Assembly: GCF_014695975.1 (NCBI RefSeq)
Contig: NZ_JACJPI010000052.1
Location: 1-64,000, forward strand
From: Leptolyngbya sp. FACHB-321
GTDB taxonomy: Bacteria > Cyanobacteriota > Cyanobacteriia > Leptolyngbyales > Leptolyngbyaceae
Direction of reading: 5' to 3'
Length of the DNA: 64,000 nucleotides
Below, piece by piece: positions 53,100 to 62,796 of the stretch (positions are counted from its first letter, which is position 1; each line of letters begins with the position of its first letter). The notes below the pieces were generated by a model. That model was not told the DNA's origin. It saw nothing but the letters and a program-made list of their open reading frames with translations, and made no database searches. A program made the translations under genes and the position numbers.

Positions 53100-54242
53100 A
53101 TGATCACGCTTCTGGAACTTTTGCTTGTCTTGCTCATCAGTGGTTCGATCGTCTTCTATCTTGCCTGTGCCACTTTTACCTATCAGTTCTTTAACGCTGC
53201 TACTCTCCCTAGTACGGCAGATAACCTGGATTTGCCCGTCTCTATTCTTGTACCTGCTTGTGGTGTTGATGCTGGAGCCTGGGAGAACTGGTCGTCCTTC
53301 TGCCTTCAGAACTATCCCAACTATGAAGTGCTGTTCGGTGTCACCGATCCGCACGATCCGGCAATTCCGATGCTGCAAAAAGTGGTGGCAACCTATAGCG
53401 ATCGCGCCCGCTTGTTCTACGGACTGGAGCCACGGGGCGTTAACTATAAGGACAGCAATCTAAGCTATCTGCTGGAGCAGGCACAGCACGAGGTCATTAT
53501 TTTTGCTGACAGCGATATTCGGGTTCATGCTGACTACATTCGCACCGTTACGGCACCGCTGGCAGACGAAAAGGTGGGACTTGTAACCTGTGCGTTTATT
53601 GGCTACCAGCCACACTCCTTGGGAGCTGCGATCGCCTCATTAGGTCGCTGCTTTGACTTTATTCCTAGCTTGCTCATTGCCCGCGTGCTTGATCGTGGTT
53701 TGCGGTGTGCCGTTGGTGCGACGATCGCCACTCGCAAAACTACGCTTGCCAGCTTTGGTGGTCTGCACTTTAACCGTATTGGCTCAGACTATAACCTTGG
53801 CAAACGAGCCGCTGAGGCGGGCTATCGCATCGAACTATCGCGCTACGTGGTGGAATCAGACACTGGGAACGAAACTGTTGGGCAGGTCTTTCAGCGGGAG
53901 CTACGCTGGGCACGCACCATTCGCTTTAATCGGGGTGCCCAGTATTACAGCATGGTGTTTTGCTATGGCACAGTGTTTTGTTTGCCGTTGCTGTTGCTGT
54001 CGGGTTTTGCTAATTGGGTGATCGCCCTTAGTCTAGTTACCTTCATCGTTCGCTACCTTCAGATGGCGACTACTATCTTCAGTATCAAGTGTCCCAGCCT
54101 CTCACGCTGGCTCTGGCTCTTGCCGTTTCGAGATGTGCTGACCTTTTTCGTCTGGCTGATGGGTGCGTTTGGTCAGAGTGTTTACTGGCGTGGACGACAG
54201 CTACGAGTGGAAGGCGATGGGCTGCTAACCCAATGGGAGTAA
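53100..54242 (+). CDS. Glycosyltransferase, ceramide glucosyltransferase-like (GT21)
   Basis: A 380-residue membrane enzyme with an N-terminal helix, a GT-A domain with VSILVPACGVDAGAWENWSS, the substrate-binding VIIFADSDIRVHADYI (D2 motif, about 138-153), IGSDYNLGKRAAEAGY (D3 region) and the [QR]xxRW-type motif RELRWARTIR. C-terminal membrane helices follow (about 285-330, 335-360). GT21/HpnI-like enzymes make glucosylceramide or hopanoid glycolipids; the lipid acceptor here is unknown. It follows the exporter, likely as one operon. Confidence 0.85.
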   Translation: MITLLELLLVLLISGSIVFYLACATFTYQFFNAATLPSTADNLDLPVSILVPACGVDAGAWENWSSFCLQNYPNYEVLFGVTDPHDPAIPMLQKVVATYSDRARLFYGLEPRGVNYKDSNLSYLLEQAQHEVIIFADSDIRVHADYIRTVTAPLADEKVGLVTCAFIGYQPHSLGAAIASLGRCFDFIPSLLIARVLDRGLRCAVGATIATRKTTLASFGGLHFNRIGSDYNLGKRAAEAGYRIELSRYVVESDTGNETVGQVFQRELRWARTIRFNRGAQYYSMVFCYGTVFCLPLLLLSGFANWVIALSLVTFIVRYLQMATTIFSIKCPSLSRWLWLLPFRDVLTFFVWLMGAFGQSVYWRGRQLRVEGDGLLTQWE

Positions 54243-54311
54243 GGGGTAAAGGGTTCGAGTGGCTGATTGTTAGAGGAAAGAATCAACGCGAAACTCTCCC
54301 GATCTCCGCCT

Positions 54312-56786
54312 CTAGAAGCGTTGCCCAAAGCCAAGCTGAAAGCGACTATCGCCTTGATTACTGACGCCAAAGTCTGCACGAATAATGCCAAACGGTGAGT
54401 TAACTCGTAAGCCTAAACCAAAGCCAGCGCCTGTGCCCGGTTTGCCTCGTTGTATGCCTGGTTCGCCCAGCACTTCATCGCTAGAGCCTAAATCGGAGGC
54501 GAAATCAGCGAAGACCACACCCCCAATGAAGCGATAAAGGGGAAAGCGATATTCGGCAGAGGCTAGAAAGTAACTGCGGCTGGTTGCGAGGTCGCCTGCG
54601 CCATAGCCGCGTACAGAGTTCGGTCCGCCTAACACATAGGCATTGTAGGGAGGCAGATCGCCGATCGTAGTGCCACCCTGAAGATTAAAGGCAACCACTT
54701 GAGGCTGTTGGGCATCTGCATTCGGCTTAATTAAACCGACTGGGATGAATGTGGCATAGTTTGCCTGTAGGCGATTGCCCAGTACTTCGCCGCGACCGAT
54801 CGGAATGGATTGTTCGGTACTAAGCGTCACAACTGAGCCACGGCTGGGATTAACGATGTTATCGCGTAAATCTTGAATGGCTGTGAACGATAGGGTTGTC
54901 AGGTCATCAGTACCTGTGCCGCTCAGCGAGAGTGGATTTCCTCTTTCATCTCTGGCAAAAACGTCACCCTCACGATCGCGTAGGCTCACGTTGGTATAGC
55001 TCAACCCTAACGTTCCTCTCCAGGTAGGACTTAGCGGTTTAGTGGCATCAATCCCGACACCAATTTTGCGTTCACGCGCACGACTACCGTTTGGCAGCTT
55101 GATGTCATCGTCAAACACGCGCGATAGTCCCTGTCGCCGGAAAACATTGGCACCATAACCAGGTGTATTCGGGTCCGTATCGCGGTACGGGCTGTCAAAA
55201 CGGGCATCAAACTGTGTGTCTAGCGTTCCTGGCTGAATGTTGGTGCTAAATCGTTGTCCCAGTCCCCCAAAGTTGTTGTCCTGAAAATTGATTGACGCAA
55301 AAAGACCCTGCTCATCGTTATACCCACCGCTAAAGTTGACCCGCCGCGCCGATGCCTCAACCACGTTATAAATAACGGCAACCCGTCGTGCATCGCCCTC
55401 AAAGGAAACGTTGGCACCATCAAAGATGCCCAATTCACTAAGCCGCCGCAAGTCGGTACGGGCTACGTCTTCGCGAAAGACCTGTCCTGGTTGTAGCTTG
55501 ATCTGGCGGCGCAAGAAACCGGGTTGAGTCCGTCCCCGAATCGGCTGTCCTTGCTCATCAACGGGATTACCTTCTTTGTTGACAAAGCGCACTTGCACAT
55601 CACCCACATAGCCTTCAGCAACCTCAACGGTGATAACCCCCTCTCGTGTTGGCTGTAAGGTCAAGACCCGCGCTAGCGAATAACCGTTTTGGGCGTACCA
55701 CTCATTAATACGTCTTACACTTTCGTTGAGCAGGGTGGGTCTAACTGCTGTACCAAGCTGTTCGCCAAACAGTTGATTTGCAACGTCTACCGTCAGCGCT
55801 TGTGCCCCTGTTAGCCGCAGCGATCGCACTATGATTGGCTCGACTTGAAAAACTACACTCAACCCTTGAGGATTAGTGCGACTGCTAACGCTGGCATTGG
55901 CAAACAGCCCAGTGCCTAGAATATCTGCCACATCTTGCTTAAGCTGGCTACTGCTGGTGCCGCCACCTGGTTGTGTTTTGACCGTATTGCGAACCACTTG
56001 CTGTAGCTCTGCCTCAGCGCCCACGATCTGCACATCTGTTGCTGTCACAACCAGATCAGGTAACGCGATCGTGCCTCTAGGGGCAGGGGTGCGCTGGCTG
56101 GGAGGTGTAACTGGTGTGGCGCTGGGCAACGCTGGCACCGTTACTCTCTCACCTGGGGCTAGTATCGTCTCCGGTTTAATGTCTGGTATCGGTGCTGTTT
56201 CTGGTGTCGTAGCTTGTTGCGATGGCACGACCCAGATGGGAGCATTGATTGACGCAGGTGACGCTCCAGGAGGCATCTCGGTCGGTAGAGGCTCGCTCAG
56301 TGAAGTCTTAGTAGGCAGCGCTTGCGTGGGCGGTCGCTCAACGGTAGACGACAGAGGCGCACCAAAATTGATCGCTGGTTGATCAGATCCTACTGCTGGC
56401 GTTGAGTCAGATGGTGGCGATGTAGGAGCCGCTAGAGGGGCTGTAGCTGGTGCTACGATCGGCTGATAGTCCTGATAATACTGAGTTGTACTGCTTGTCT
56501 GGGCATCAACCGCTGCCGCTGTCTCTAAACTACTTGATGCTTGTTGATTACTTTGGGTTTGTAGACTGCTTAGGGTTTCTGGTGTTGCCTGAGCGATCGC
56601 GCCTACGCCTGGTTCTGTAATTGCGCTGGGCGGCAATGCGCTAACTGTTACGTTGCTGTTAGAGAAGTTGCTGGGTACGTTATGGCTTAACGACGAGCGT
56701 GGGCTAGCCGTTGCACTAGCAGTGTGAATGCTCTCGCATGCGGCGATCGCCGCGAGTGTGCAGGCTGCTAGTGTCTGTAGGTGCAT
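54312..56786 (-). CDS. Omp85/BamA-family outer-membrane protein
   Basis: An 824-residue outer-membrane beta-barrel assembly or translocation protein: signal peptide (HLQTLAACTLAAIAA), a long Ser/Pro/Thr-rich region (about 30-240), three POTRA domains (about 245-500) and a C-terminal 16-strand barrel with the SVRGYGAGDL motif and a terminal Phe. In cyanobacteria Omp85 has a long Pro-rich N-terminal part of this type. ATG 56786 is taken over the TTG at 56846. It is convergent with the glycosyltransferase gene. Confidence 0.9.
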   Translation of the reverse strand: MHLQTLAACTLAAIAACESIHTASATASPRSSLSHNVPSNFSNSNVTVSALPPSAITEPGVGAIAQATPETLSSLQTQSNQQASSSLETAAAVDAQTSSTTQYYQDYQPIVAPATAPLAAPTSPPSDSTPAVGSDQPAINFGAPLSSTVERPPTQALPTKTSLSEPLPTEMPPGASPASINAPIWVVPSQQATTPETAPIPDIKPETILAPGERVTVPALPSATPVTPPSQRTPAPRGTIALPDLVVTATDVQIVGAEAELQQVVRNTVKTQPGGGTSSSQLKQDVADILGTGLFANASVSSRTNPQGLSVVFQVEPIIVRSLRLTGAQALTVDVANQLFGEQLGTAVRPTLLNESVRRINEWYAQNGYSLARVLTLQPTREGVITVEVAEGYVGDVQVRFVNKEGNPVDEQGQPIRGRTQPGFLRRQIKLQPGQVFREDVARTDLRRLSELGIFDGANVSFEGDARRVAVIYNVVEASARRVNFSGGYNDEQGLFASINFQDNNFGGLGQRFSTNIQPGTLDTQFDARFDSPYRDTDPNTPGYGANVFRRQGLSRVFDDDIKLPNGSRARERKIGVGIDATKPLSPTWRGTLGLSYTNVSLRDREGDVFARDERGNPLSLSGTGTDDLTTLSFTAIQDLRDNIVNPSRGSVVTLSTEQSIPIGRGEVLGNRLQANYATFIPVGLIKPNADAQQPQVVAFNLQGGTTIGDLPPYNAYVLGGPNSVRGYGAGDLATSRSYFLASAEYRFPLYRFIGGVVFADFASDLGSSDEVLGEPGIQRGKPGTGAGFGLGLRVNSPFGIIRADFGVSNQGDSRFQLGFGQRF

Positions 56787-57082
56787 TAACGTCACATTGC
56801 AAACCGATAAGGCGTTCAAACCGCTACTATCACCAGTGGCTGGCAAAGTAGAAAAGCTACTAGATTAGCCCCTAACATTTTGCACGGTTGCTCTGTAATT
56901 ACGACATTCTTTACAAAAGAATGTGAAAAGTTTTGCTAAAGCACTGGCAACTGTGCAATCGAGGGGTTGGGTCGATGCACCTGACCAGGGATGCTACATG
57001 GATACCACCTGAATCACGACGGCTCTATCGCAATAGTGCAAGCTGAGTCATGATCGTGAAGGACAGTTTAGACTAAGGGACT

Positions 57083-57274
57083 TTAGACTGAGGGACTATA
57101 GGCTGCCAACAGGCACGATACAGATTGAAACCGAGCTTCAACGAACGCAGGGTTGCATGAAAAGTCTGTATAGCCATTGAGCCGTCTCAGCGAGACGATA
57201 TCCTCCTTGCACTCAACGACTCTGTAAAAGGCACCATTTTCACCAGTTAGAATATCCCCAAGCTTAATTTTCAT
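57083..57274 (-). CDS. Small hypothetical protein
   Basis: A 63-residue, likely soluble protein (KIKLGDILTGENGAFYRVVE, VSLRRLNGYTDFSC). No family recognised. The composition is coding-like and AAGAGA precedes ATG 57274. Between the Omp85 gene and the next minus-strand gene. Confidence 0.5.
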   Translation of the reverse strand: MKIKLGDILTGENGAFYRVVECKEDIVSLRRLNGYTDFSCNPAFVEARFQSVSCLLAAYSPSV

Positions 57275-57503
57275 TCTCTTAACGCTGGCTCACGACGAGG
57301 TGATTAATAGTATCAGTATTGCCTGTTACAGATCTAATTGACGATCGCTATTATGAAGACTTTCACGCCTTCCATAAATTCTAGGTAACGACTTTCTACT
57401 CGGCATTGCAGCCGTTGAAAATGTTGCAAAGCGTTAAGTTTTGCCTTCAATGCATAGAGGCTCGCTCAACGCTATGCAAGCAGCAAAAACATGATTGTCG
57501 TAC

Positions 57504-58826
57504 CTAGTTTTGCCCCTGTTCCAGGCGACGTTGCCACTCAGCGTCAATTTTGGACGTTTGCTCCACATTTTGTTCCAACAGATCGCGCTCTGTGGTGTAC
57601 GCTAAATCGCCTGTGCCAATGACTGTTTCCGCAGCAAATTGTTGAGCATAGGCAAGCTTGCCTTGCAGCTTGGCATTCGCCTGGTTAAGTTGCATAGCCT
57701 GCTGCTGGCGTGCTTCATTGCGGGCATTGATCTTGCCATTGCGCCATTGCACCCAAAAGTAGCGAAGGAGGGGTAGCGCCAGAAACGCAGTGCCATAGCC
57801 TAGTAACACCCAGTAAATGGACTGTGCAAAGGCAACTAACCCACCGAGTTGGGCAGCCGCAGTACCATCAGCAAGGAGGCTACCCAGCACTAAAGCCCCA
57901 ATAAGGTTAACGCCACCTAGCCCTACTGCCAGTATGAGTTGTCCCGAACCTGCTTGACTAAAGCGCCACGGTTGTTCTTGCAAATAAGCTGAAACAGGCT
58001 GAGGACGGGTTTGTGCCGCTGTCGCCTGCAACTCTGGAAAGTGATAGACAATCTCACCTTCAGGGCTCACTTCAGGTTGCCCGTTAAAACGAGTCAGCAC
58101 AGGCAGCATATACTCTTCGTTTTGGTCTGCGTATGGGCGGCTAAACTCTTGACCGACCTGATCAAGATAGGGCGCGATTTGCTCGGCAACAACAGCGCCT
58201 CGTTCATTGCGAATGACTGTGCCGATCGCCTGCCATCGTCGCTCCTCCAGATTTGCATTCGGGTTGCCATCGCCAAACAAGAAGGAGAACATCGCCTCCA
58301 GAAAGTTCATCTTAGGCTTGTCGCCAGACCGTGCAGACCGACGATCGTACCGTTGTGGGCGATCGTTGTAGTTGGGCGAAAAAATCCAAAAGATGTCTGG
58401 ACCGAACCAGATGTTGGGTAGAAAGATGCCGCCACCTGAGTCACGATCGTTATCGTCACGGCTAGAGTTAGCAGCCATCACAACGAAGAAGATTGTAATG
58501 GCGATCAGCGCGATCGAAGCCAACAGCACAATCCCAAAGGAGATCCGAATCAGGTAGAACAAGACTTTCCAAACCTTGCTCCACCATTCTTGCAACTGCA
58601 ACCGTAACGACTTATTGCGTAAGACGGTGCGGAAATTTTGAGGGAATAGATAAACAACCTCGCCCGACTCGGCAACCTGCAAATGCCCACCAGCCTCAGA
58701 GGCAAGCGCCAAAAGCCCTTGTTGCGCCACAGTTACATTCAACCCTGCTTGGCTAGCAATGTCGCCAACGGTTACGCGATAATCCAGGCGTTCAACCGCC
58801 TGCATAATTTCGGGATTTGGAATCAT
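57504..58826 (-). CDS. Conserved membrane protein shared with plastids
   Basis: A 440-residue protein: N-terminal winged-helix-like domain (RVTVGDIASQAGLNVTVAQQ, VVYLFPQNFRTVLRNKSLRL), a membrane helix (about 90-115), a central domain (LEERRWQAIGTVIRNERGAV) and two C-terminal helices (LGGVNLIGALVLGSL, IYWVLLGYGTAFLALPL), then a coiled-coil-like tail. From memory the architecture resembles a plant plastid family (AT5G03900-like, labelled iron-sulfur cluster-related); function unproven. Confidence 0.7.
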   Translation of the reverse strand: MIPNPEIMQAVERLDYRVTVGDIASQAGLNVTVAQQGLLALASEAGGHLQVAESGEVVYLFPQNFRTVLRNKSLRLQLQEWWSKVWKVLFYLIRISFGIVLLASIALIAITIFFVVMAANSSRDDNDRDSGGGIFLPNIWFGPDIFWIFSPNYNDRPQRYDRRSARSGDKPKMNFLEAMFSFLFGDGNPNANLEERRWQAIGTVIRNERGAVVAEQIAPYLDQVGQEFSRPYADQNEEYMLPVLTRFNGQPEVSPEGEIVYHFPELQATAAQTRPQPVSAYLQEQPWRFSQAGSGQLILAVGLGGVNLIGALVLGSLLADGTAAAQLGGLVAFAQSIYWVLLGYGTAFLALPLLRYFWVQWRNGKINARNEARQQQAMQLNQANAKLQGKLAYAQQFAAETVIGTGDLAYTTERDLLEQNVEQTSKIDAEWQRRLEQGQN

Positions 58827-58884
58827 AGCGGTTTCCCTGCAAAGCCTTATCTACTCCTAGTATAGGATCTGTATTTTTGCCCTT

Positions 58885-59025
58885 GAGAAGAAAAGGGGTG
58901 CAGGGAGTGGGGAGTAGGGAGTGAGAAGTAGGGGTAGGGAGTGAGCAGTAGAGGATTTGGGCTGCACCCATTGCTGCCAGTTCCCCTTCTGCATCCCCTG
59001 CTTCCCCTGCACTTCTTCTCCCCTG
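58885..59025. repeat. G-rich GGGAGTAGGG-type low-complexity repeats
   Basis: Bases 58890-58955 repeat variants of GGGAGT and GGGTAGGGAG; the facing part (58985-59025) has CCCCTGC and CCCCTGCTTC units. This is the short tandem repeat style of filamentous cyanobacteria. It lies between two minus-strand genes. Confidence 0.65.
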
Positions 59026-59027
59026 CC

Positions 59028-59648
59028 TCACGCCTTAGCCCTACTTACAGACTCAAACACACAGCCGTCCATAGAGACAAACATATTAGTCACGTCTCCC
59101 TGATGTGCTGCAGCAGGTTTCACTGTTGCTTTGGGGAGTGTTTTGCGAAGGGCTTGAACTTGTACGACAGCTTGTTTCGCCAGGTCGATCGTCTTTGCCG
59201 CAATTCTCAGTAGTTCTGCCTCCGATCGGCGGTAGTCCGTTAGCTCGATCGCGTAGAGATACACAATCTTGAACGCAAGCAGCGAACGATAGGTCAGTGC
59301 GAGGATAGAACTATTGACTGTGACTTCAATTGTGTGTTCATGTCCTTCACGTTCTAGACACGCTTTTACAATTTGCAGATGCTCGGGTGGCAAGATCGCT
59401 AGTGCTTCTACTTGCAGTCGTTTGAGTAGTTTTACCGCAGTCGGATTAACCTTGATCACTGCGCCCTCTGGATTAAAGACCAGAATCGGATTTGGGTTGT
59501 CTCGCAAGAAAGCAGCTAACTGAATAATGCCAGCATCAGCGTACCTACGGCTCGTTAGGTGCTGACGAGTCTTTAAGCTAGTTGATGACGATAGTAGTTC
59601 AACAAAGTGTGCCTGATAAGCTGCTGTCTGATTATTTTTCTCTACCAT
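59028..59648 (-). CDS. PAS-domain protein
   Basis: A 206-residue protein with a PAS-like core: NPNPILVFNPEGAVIKVNPT (about 50-70), LLKRLQVEALAILPPEHLQI and VYLYAIELTDYRRSEAELLR, typical of the sensor segments before kinase domains. No kinase or output domain follows; the C terminus is a helix plus a short tail (TNMFVSMDGCVFESVSRAKA). Possible single-domain sensor or adaptor. GAGGAG precedes ATG 59648. Confidence 0.75.
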   Translation of the reverse strand: MVEKNNQTAAYQAHFVELLSSSTSLKTRQHLTSRRYADAGIIQLAAFLRDNPNPILVFNPEGAVIKVNPTAVKLLKRLQVEALAILPPEHLQIVKACLEREGHEHTIEVTVNSSILALTYRSLLAFKIVYLYAIELTDYRRSEAELLRIAAKTIDLAKQAVVQVQALRKTLPKATVKPAAAHQGDVTNMFVSMDGCVFESVSRAKA

Positions 59649-60247
59649 AAGATATTAGCTCCTCAAGTTTGGTTGAACGGTGGAGTTAGCCAGGGGTGTA
59701 GTGCGGTAACTGAGCCCCTGGCTTTTGCGTAGCTAGATGAAAGAAAGTAAGACGCACTGACAAAAGAAGCGGAACAAACGCTCTGAGAAAGTTGTCTTTA
59801 GCGTCAGGTTATTCAGTAAGACCTCGTAAGCTGCAAGGCACTACCGCTTCAGTAACTTCACCGTCAAACGGTCGTTATGTTTAAGGTCTGTAGCATTAAG
59901 AACTTTGCTCTAAGTGGATGCCCTGAGACTTAACTATGAGCGACTTCTTTACTTTCGCTGGTGATTAAAGCCGTTTTGCCCTGTGAATGTTGTCATAGCA
60001 GGGTGTGACAGCCCTAGTCTTTAACGCTAACCAAACTCACTCAATCGGGTGACTGGTATCACACTAAATTCCCGTGTTACTGCTGTTGCCATAATTCTTG
60101 TTGGTCTAAAGCATTATCAATGGCGCGATCGCAGCACTGTAATAGATCTTCTACACGTCAGTTCCCAATGGGCGCTAAACTAATACACAGTCGAAGCAAC
60201 CTGCTTTCCCGACTTGTTCTTGCTCCCATCACTACCATTTGCGGGCT
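59649..60247. other. Intergenic region upstream of ycf3
   Basis: No gene is recognised. A 9-bp hairpin, AGCCAGGGG (59688-59696) with CCCCTGGCT (59715-59723), lies near the start of the divergent PAS gene and ends in a short T tract. The rest has no clear structure. Confidence 0.5.
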
Positions 60248-60769
60248 ATGCCAAGATCTCAACGCAACGACAACTTCATTGATAAAAGCTTCACGGTCAT
60301 GGCAGATATCATCTTGAAGATGCTGCCTGCCACAAAAAAAGAGAAAGAAGCGTTTGCTTACTATCGCGATGGTATGTCTGCCCAAGGCGATGGTGAGTAT
60401 GCCGAAGCGCTGGATAACTACTACGAAGCACTGAAGCTGGAAGACGACGATTACGATCGCAGCTACATCCTCTACAACATCGGGCTGATTCATGCCAGTA
60501 ATGGAGATCACGATCGAGCGATGGACTATTACCACCAGGCACTAGATTTAAACCCCAGGTTGCCCCAAGCGCTCAATAACGTAGCGGTTATCTTCCATTA
60601 CAAGGGCGAGCAGGCAAAAGAAGCTGGCAAGGATGAAGAGGCTGAGAGCTGCTTTCAGCAAGCGGCAGAATACTGGAAACGTGCTATTCGTGTTGCACCC
60701 AACAACTACATTGAGGCCCAGAACTGGCTTAAGACGACGGGACGATCGCAGATTGACGCGTACTTTTAA
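60248..60769 (+). CDS. ycf3: Photosystem I assembly protein Ycf3
   Basis: TPR protein essential for photosystem I assembly in the thylakoid membrane. The 173 residues contain three tetratricopeptide repeats ([60 protein letters not shown]) and the conserved start [23 protein letters not shown] 60248 is chosen because it matches the plastid Ycf3 N terminus; the frame is open from 60239. gatC follows 154 nt later. Confidence 0.96.
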   Translation: MPRSQRNDNFIDKSFTVMADIILKMLPATKKEKEAFAYYRDGMSAQGDGEYAEALDNYYEALKLEDDDYDRSYILYNIGLIHASNGDHDRAMDYYHQALDLNPRLPQALNNVAVIFHYKGEQAKEAGKDEEAESCFQQAAEYWKRAIRVAPNNYIEAQNWLKTTGRSQIDAYF

Positions 60770-60778
60770 GACGTTTTT

Positions 60779-60820
60779 AGTTGTTGGCTTTTAGCTGTTA
60801 AAAGCGATGAGCCAACAACT
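60779..60820 (+). terminator. Hairpin downstream of ycf3
   Basis: AGTTGTTGGCT (60779-60789) pairs with AGCCAACAACT (60810-60820), a perfect 11-bp stem with a 20-nt loop, 9 nt after the stop codon. No clean T run, so it may be a terminator or an mRNA-stabilising hairpin. Confidence 0.55.
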
Positions 60821-60923
60821 GTACTGGTCTAAGGTGCTACCTAGTTGTCAGTGTCAGCTTGTGAAGATGCAATAGCAGGTTATTTGCGCCTAAAACTTAC
60901 TAACCAATCGTTAACAACTACTC

Positions 60924-61214
60924 ATGCTCGATCGCGCACAAGTTCATAAAGTCGCTCACCTTGCCCGCCTGCAACTGACAGAAGAAGAAGAAGAGAAAAT
61001 GACTACTCAGTTGGGCGATATTTTGGGTTATTTTGAGCAATTAAATGAGTTGGACGTGAGCGGGGTTGAACCAACCACACGGGCAATCGACGTGAGTAAT
61101 GTGGTTCGCGCCGATACGCTACAGCCCTACGCTGAACGAGAAGCAATGCTAGAGTCTGCCCCCGATCGCGATGGTGATTTTTTCAAAGTCCCCAAAATCG
61201 TGAACGCAGATTAA
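60924..61214 (+). CDS. gatC: Aspartyl/glutamyl-tRNA amidotransferase subunit C
   Basis: Small subunit of the GatCAB transamidase that makes Gln-tRNA(Gln) (and Asn-tRNA(Asn)) from misacylated precursors. The 96 residues match the family: KVAHLARLQLTEEEEEKMTT, LGDILGYFEQLNELDVSGVE and the C-terminal VPKIVNAD. It is isolated from gatA and gatB, as usual in cyanobacteria. Confidence 0.94.
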   Translation: MLDRAQVHKVAHLARLQLTEEEEEKMTTQLGDILGYFEQLNELDVSGVEPTTRAIDVSNVVRADTLQPYAEREAMLESAPDRDGDFFKVPKIVNAD

Positions 61215-61254
61215 TGTCTGTCAGCTTGTAGAGACACTAACAGCATCCTCACGC

Positions 61255-61749
61255 TTAATTAAGATAAACCTCGCCATCTGGCTCAATGGTAAGTGCCGTT
61301 TTATCAGTGGCAAAGTCAGTTGTCTCTGTCAGCGTTAGCTCGATCGTATTAGTAGCTGCTGTAGGCACCTGAGGGCTGACAAGCAAAAAGCCACGATCGC
61401 GGCGATAAAACGACAAATTAACCGGAGTCGGTAATGACTGGAGCGTAATTTCCGATCGTCCGCTCAGCACGCGCAGCCGCGTATCACCAATTACTTGATA
61501 CACAATTTGTGCACCAGTCTTGTTGATTAGCTTTACCCCAACAGTGCCATTATTTGGAGTAAGTGTCGCAATAGGCGGTTGCTGTTCACTAGGTAAGGGT
61601 GGATTGACCACTGGAGCAGATGGACGAACCTGAGCCATTGCCCTGTCTGCAAGTGGAGTAGCGATCGCAGCAAAAACTAACAAACTGCTACAACATACAC
61701 CTGCGTACTGTAAAAAGTGTCTTGTGCAATGCGATTTCAGGTTCATCAT
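61255..61749 (-). CDS. Secreted conserved hypothetical protein
   Basis: A 164-residue protein from ATG 61749 with a signal peptide (YAGVCCSSLLVFAAIATPLA; cleavage after AMA) and a Pro-rich linker. The beta-rich domain that follows (NGTVGVKLINKTGAQIVYQV, LRVLSGRSEITLQSLPTPVN) is of unknown function. The frame is open further upstream to 61863, but the ATG pair with AAAGAG upstream fits a signal peptide start. It is convergent with gatC (40 nt). Confidence 0.65.
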   Translation of the reverse strand: MMNLKSHCTRHFLQYAGVCCSSLLVFAAIATPLADRAMAQVRPSAPVVNPPLPSEQQPPIATLTPNNGTVGVKLINKTGAQIVYQVIGDTRLRVLSGRSEITLQSLPTPVNLSFYRRDRGFLLVSPQVPTAATNTIELTLTETTDFATDKTALTIEPDGEVYLN

Positions 61750-61941
61750 AAACTCTTTGTAAAAGACCAAGACATCAGTGCTGCTTACAATGGTTGTACC
61801 GGGAACAACACCATAGGCAAGTACACGTATCTGTTGACGATTTGATCGATTGAAGAGTTCCAAAATATCTCAAAGCAAAAGTGCTTGCAGGTGACTGAAC
61901 AAGAATGGCTAAAGTCTTCTGTCCAATCACCTGCAACTGCT

Positions 61942-62796
61942 TTATGCTTCCTGCCAAAGCTTTTTGACTGTACCTGGTAGAAAACCTTGAATTTCCTGGA
62001 TACGATCGTCAGACAACTCATCTTTAGTTGCCGAGAAGACTGCTTTAACGACAGTTTCTGGATCAACAGTGGGTTGCAGACCGCCTTCTTGCCTGACTCG
62101 GAATAGGAACGTGTCGTCTTTGATAATAAGTGGTTGTCTAATGCGGCTAATAAAGCGCACCAGAGGGTTTGTATCTTCCCACAAGTCTTCAATTTCGTTT
62201 TGAAGTGCTTTTTCTGTGGTCGGCTCCATTTCTTTGTGAAGCTCGTCAGCAACGCGATCGACGGTTTGATTTGGCATCATATCCCGCATTGTGCGAAACA
62301 CAACTTCTGTAATATCGCGTGCGTCGTAAAGATCTGACACACCACTTTTGAGCATCACTTTTTCTAGGAAAGGTGTATCTTTAGTTGCGATCGGAACAGT
62401 CGTACCAGTTTTCAATGATTCAGGAGGATTCTTTTCCATGTCTTCTAACATTTGGTGACCTTTTTCTGTTAACTCTGCTTTCTTAAAGGCAATCAGATGG
62501 GGTAGTGGACCATCTGGCGCTCCGTATGTATTAGCAATACGAAAATCAACTTCTTTAGCGTTAATGACATTGGGTACATCATCCTGGTTGCCATAGGCAT
62601 TACCGCTAAATTCAGCGTTGATGTATGCTTCCTGGTTTAAATAATCTAAATGACCGAGAAAGTCTGCTGGAGTCAGTTCAATACCTGTGAAATCAGCTTG
62701 ATTAAAGTTGACTGGGTCTGGTCCAGGATTGCGATCGCTATCCTGAATTTTTTTCAACATAAGATAAACAACATCATCTCGAATCGAAATTGGCAT
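61942..62796 (-). CDS. DUF2267 protein with N-terminal winged-helix-like part
   Basis: A 284-residue protein. The N-terminal ~110 residues (RDDVVYLMLKKIQDSDRNPG, LTPADFLGHLDYLNQEAYIN, FKKAELTEKGHQMLEDMEKN) look like a winged-helix module of the YjcQ type (inference). The C-terminal half carries two DUF2267-like helical repeats (DLYDARDITEVVFRTMRDMM, VDPETVVKAVFSATKDELSD). DUF2267 proteins occur widely in cyanobacteria with unknown roles. No operon partner. Confidence 0.75.
   Translation of the reverse strand: MPISIRDDVVYLMLKKIQDSDRNPGPDPVNFNQADFTGIELTPADFLGHLDYLNQEAYINAEFSGNAYGNQDDVPNVINAKEVDFRIANTYGAPDGPLPHLIAFKKAELTEKGHQMLEDMEKNPPESLKTGTTVPIATKDTPFLEKVMLKSGVSDLYDARDITEVVFRTMRDMMPNQTVDRVADELHKEMEPTTEKALQNEIEDLWEDTNPLVRFISRIRQPLIIKDDTFLFRVRQEGGLQPTVDPETVVKAVFSATKDELSDDRIQEIQGFLPGTVKKLWQEA

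Noticed and set aside
61785-62252. 155-residue minus-strand frame overlapping the DUF2267 gene
   Set aside because: It shares most of its length with the better-supported DUF2267 frame and has no conserved domain.
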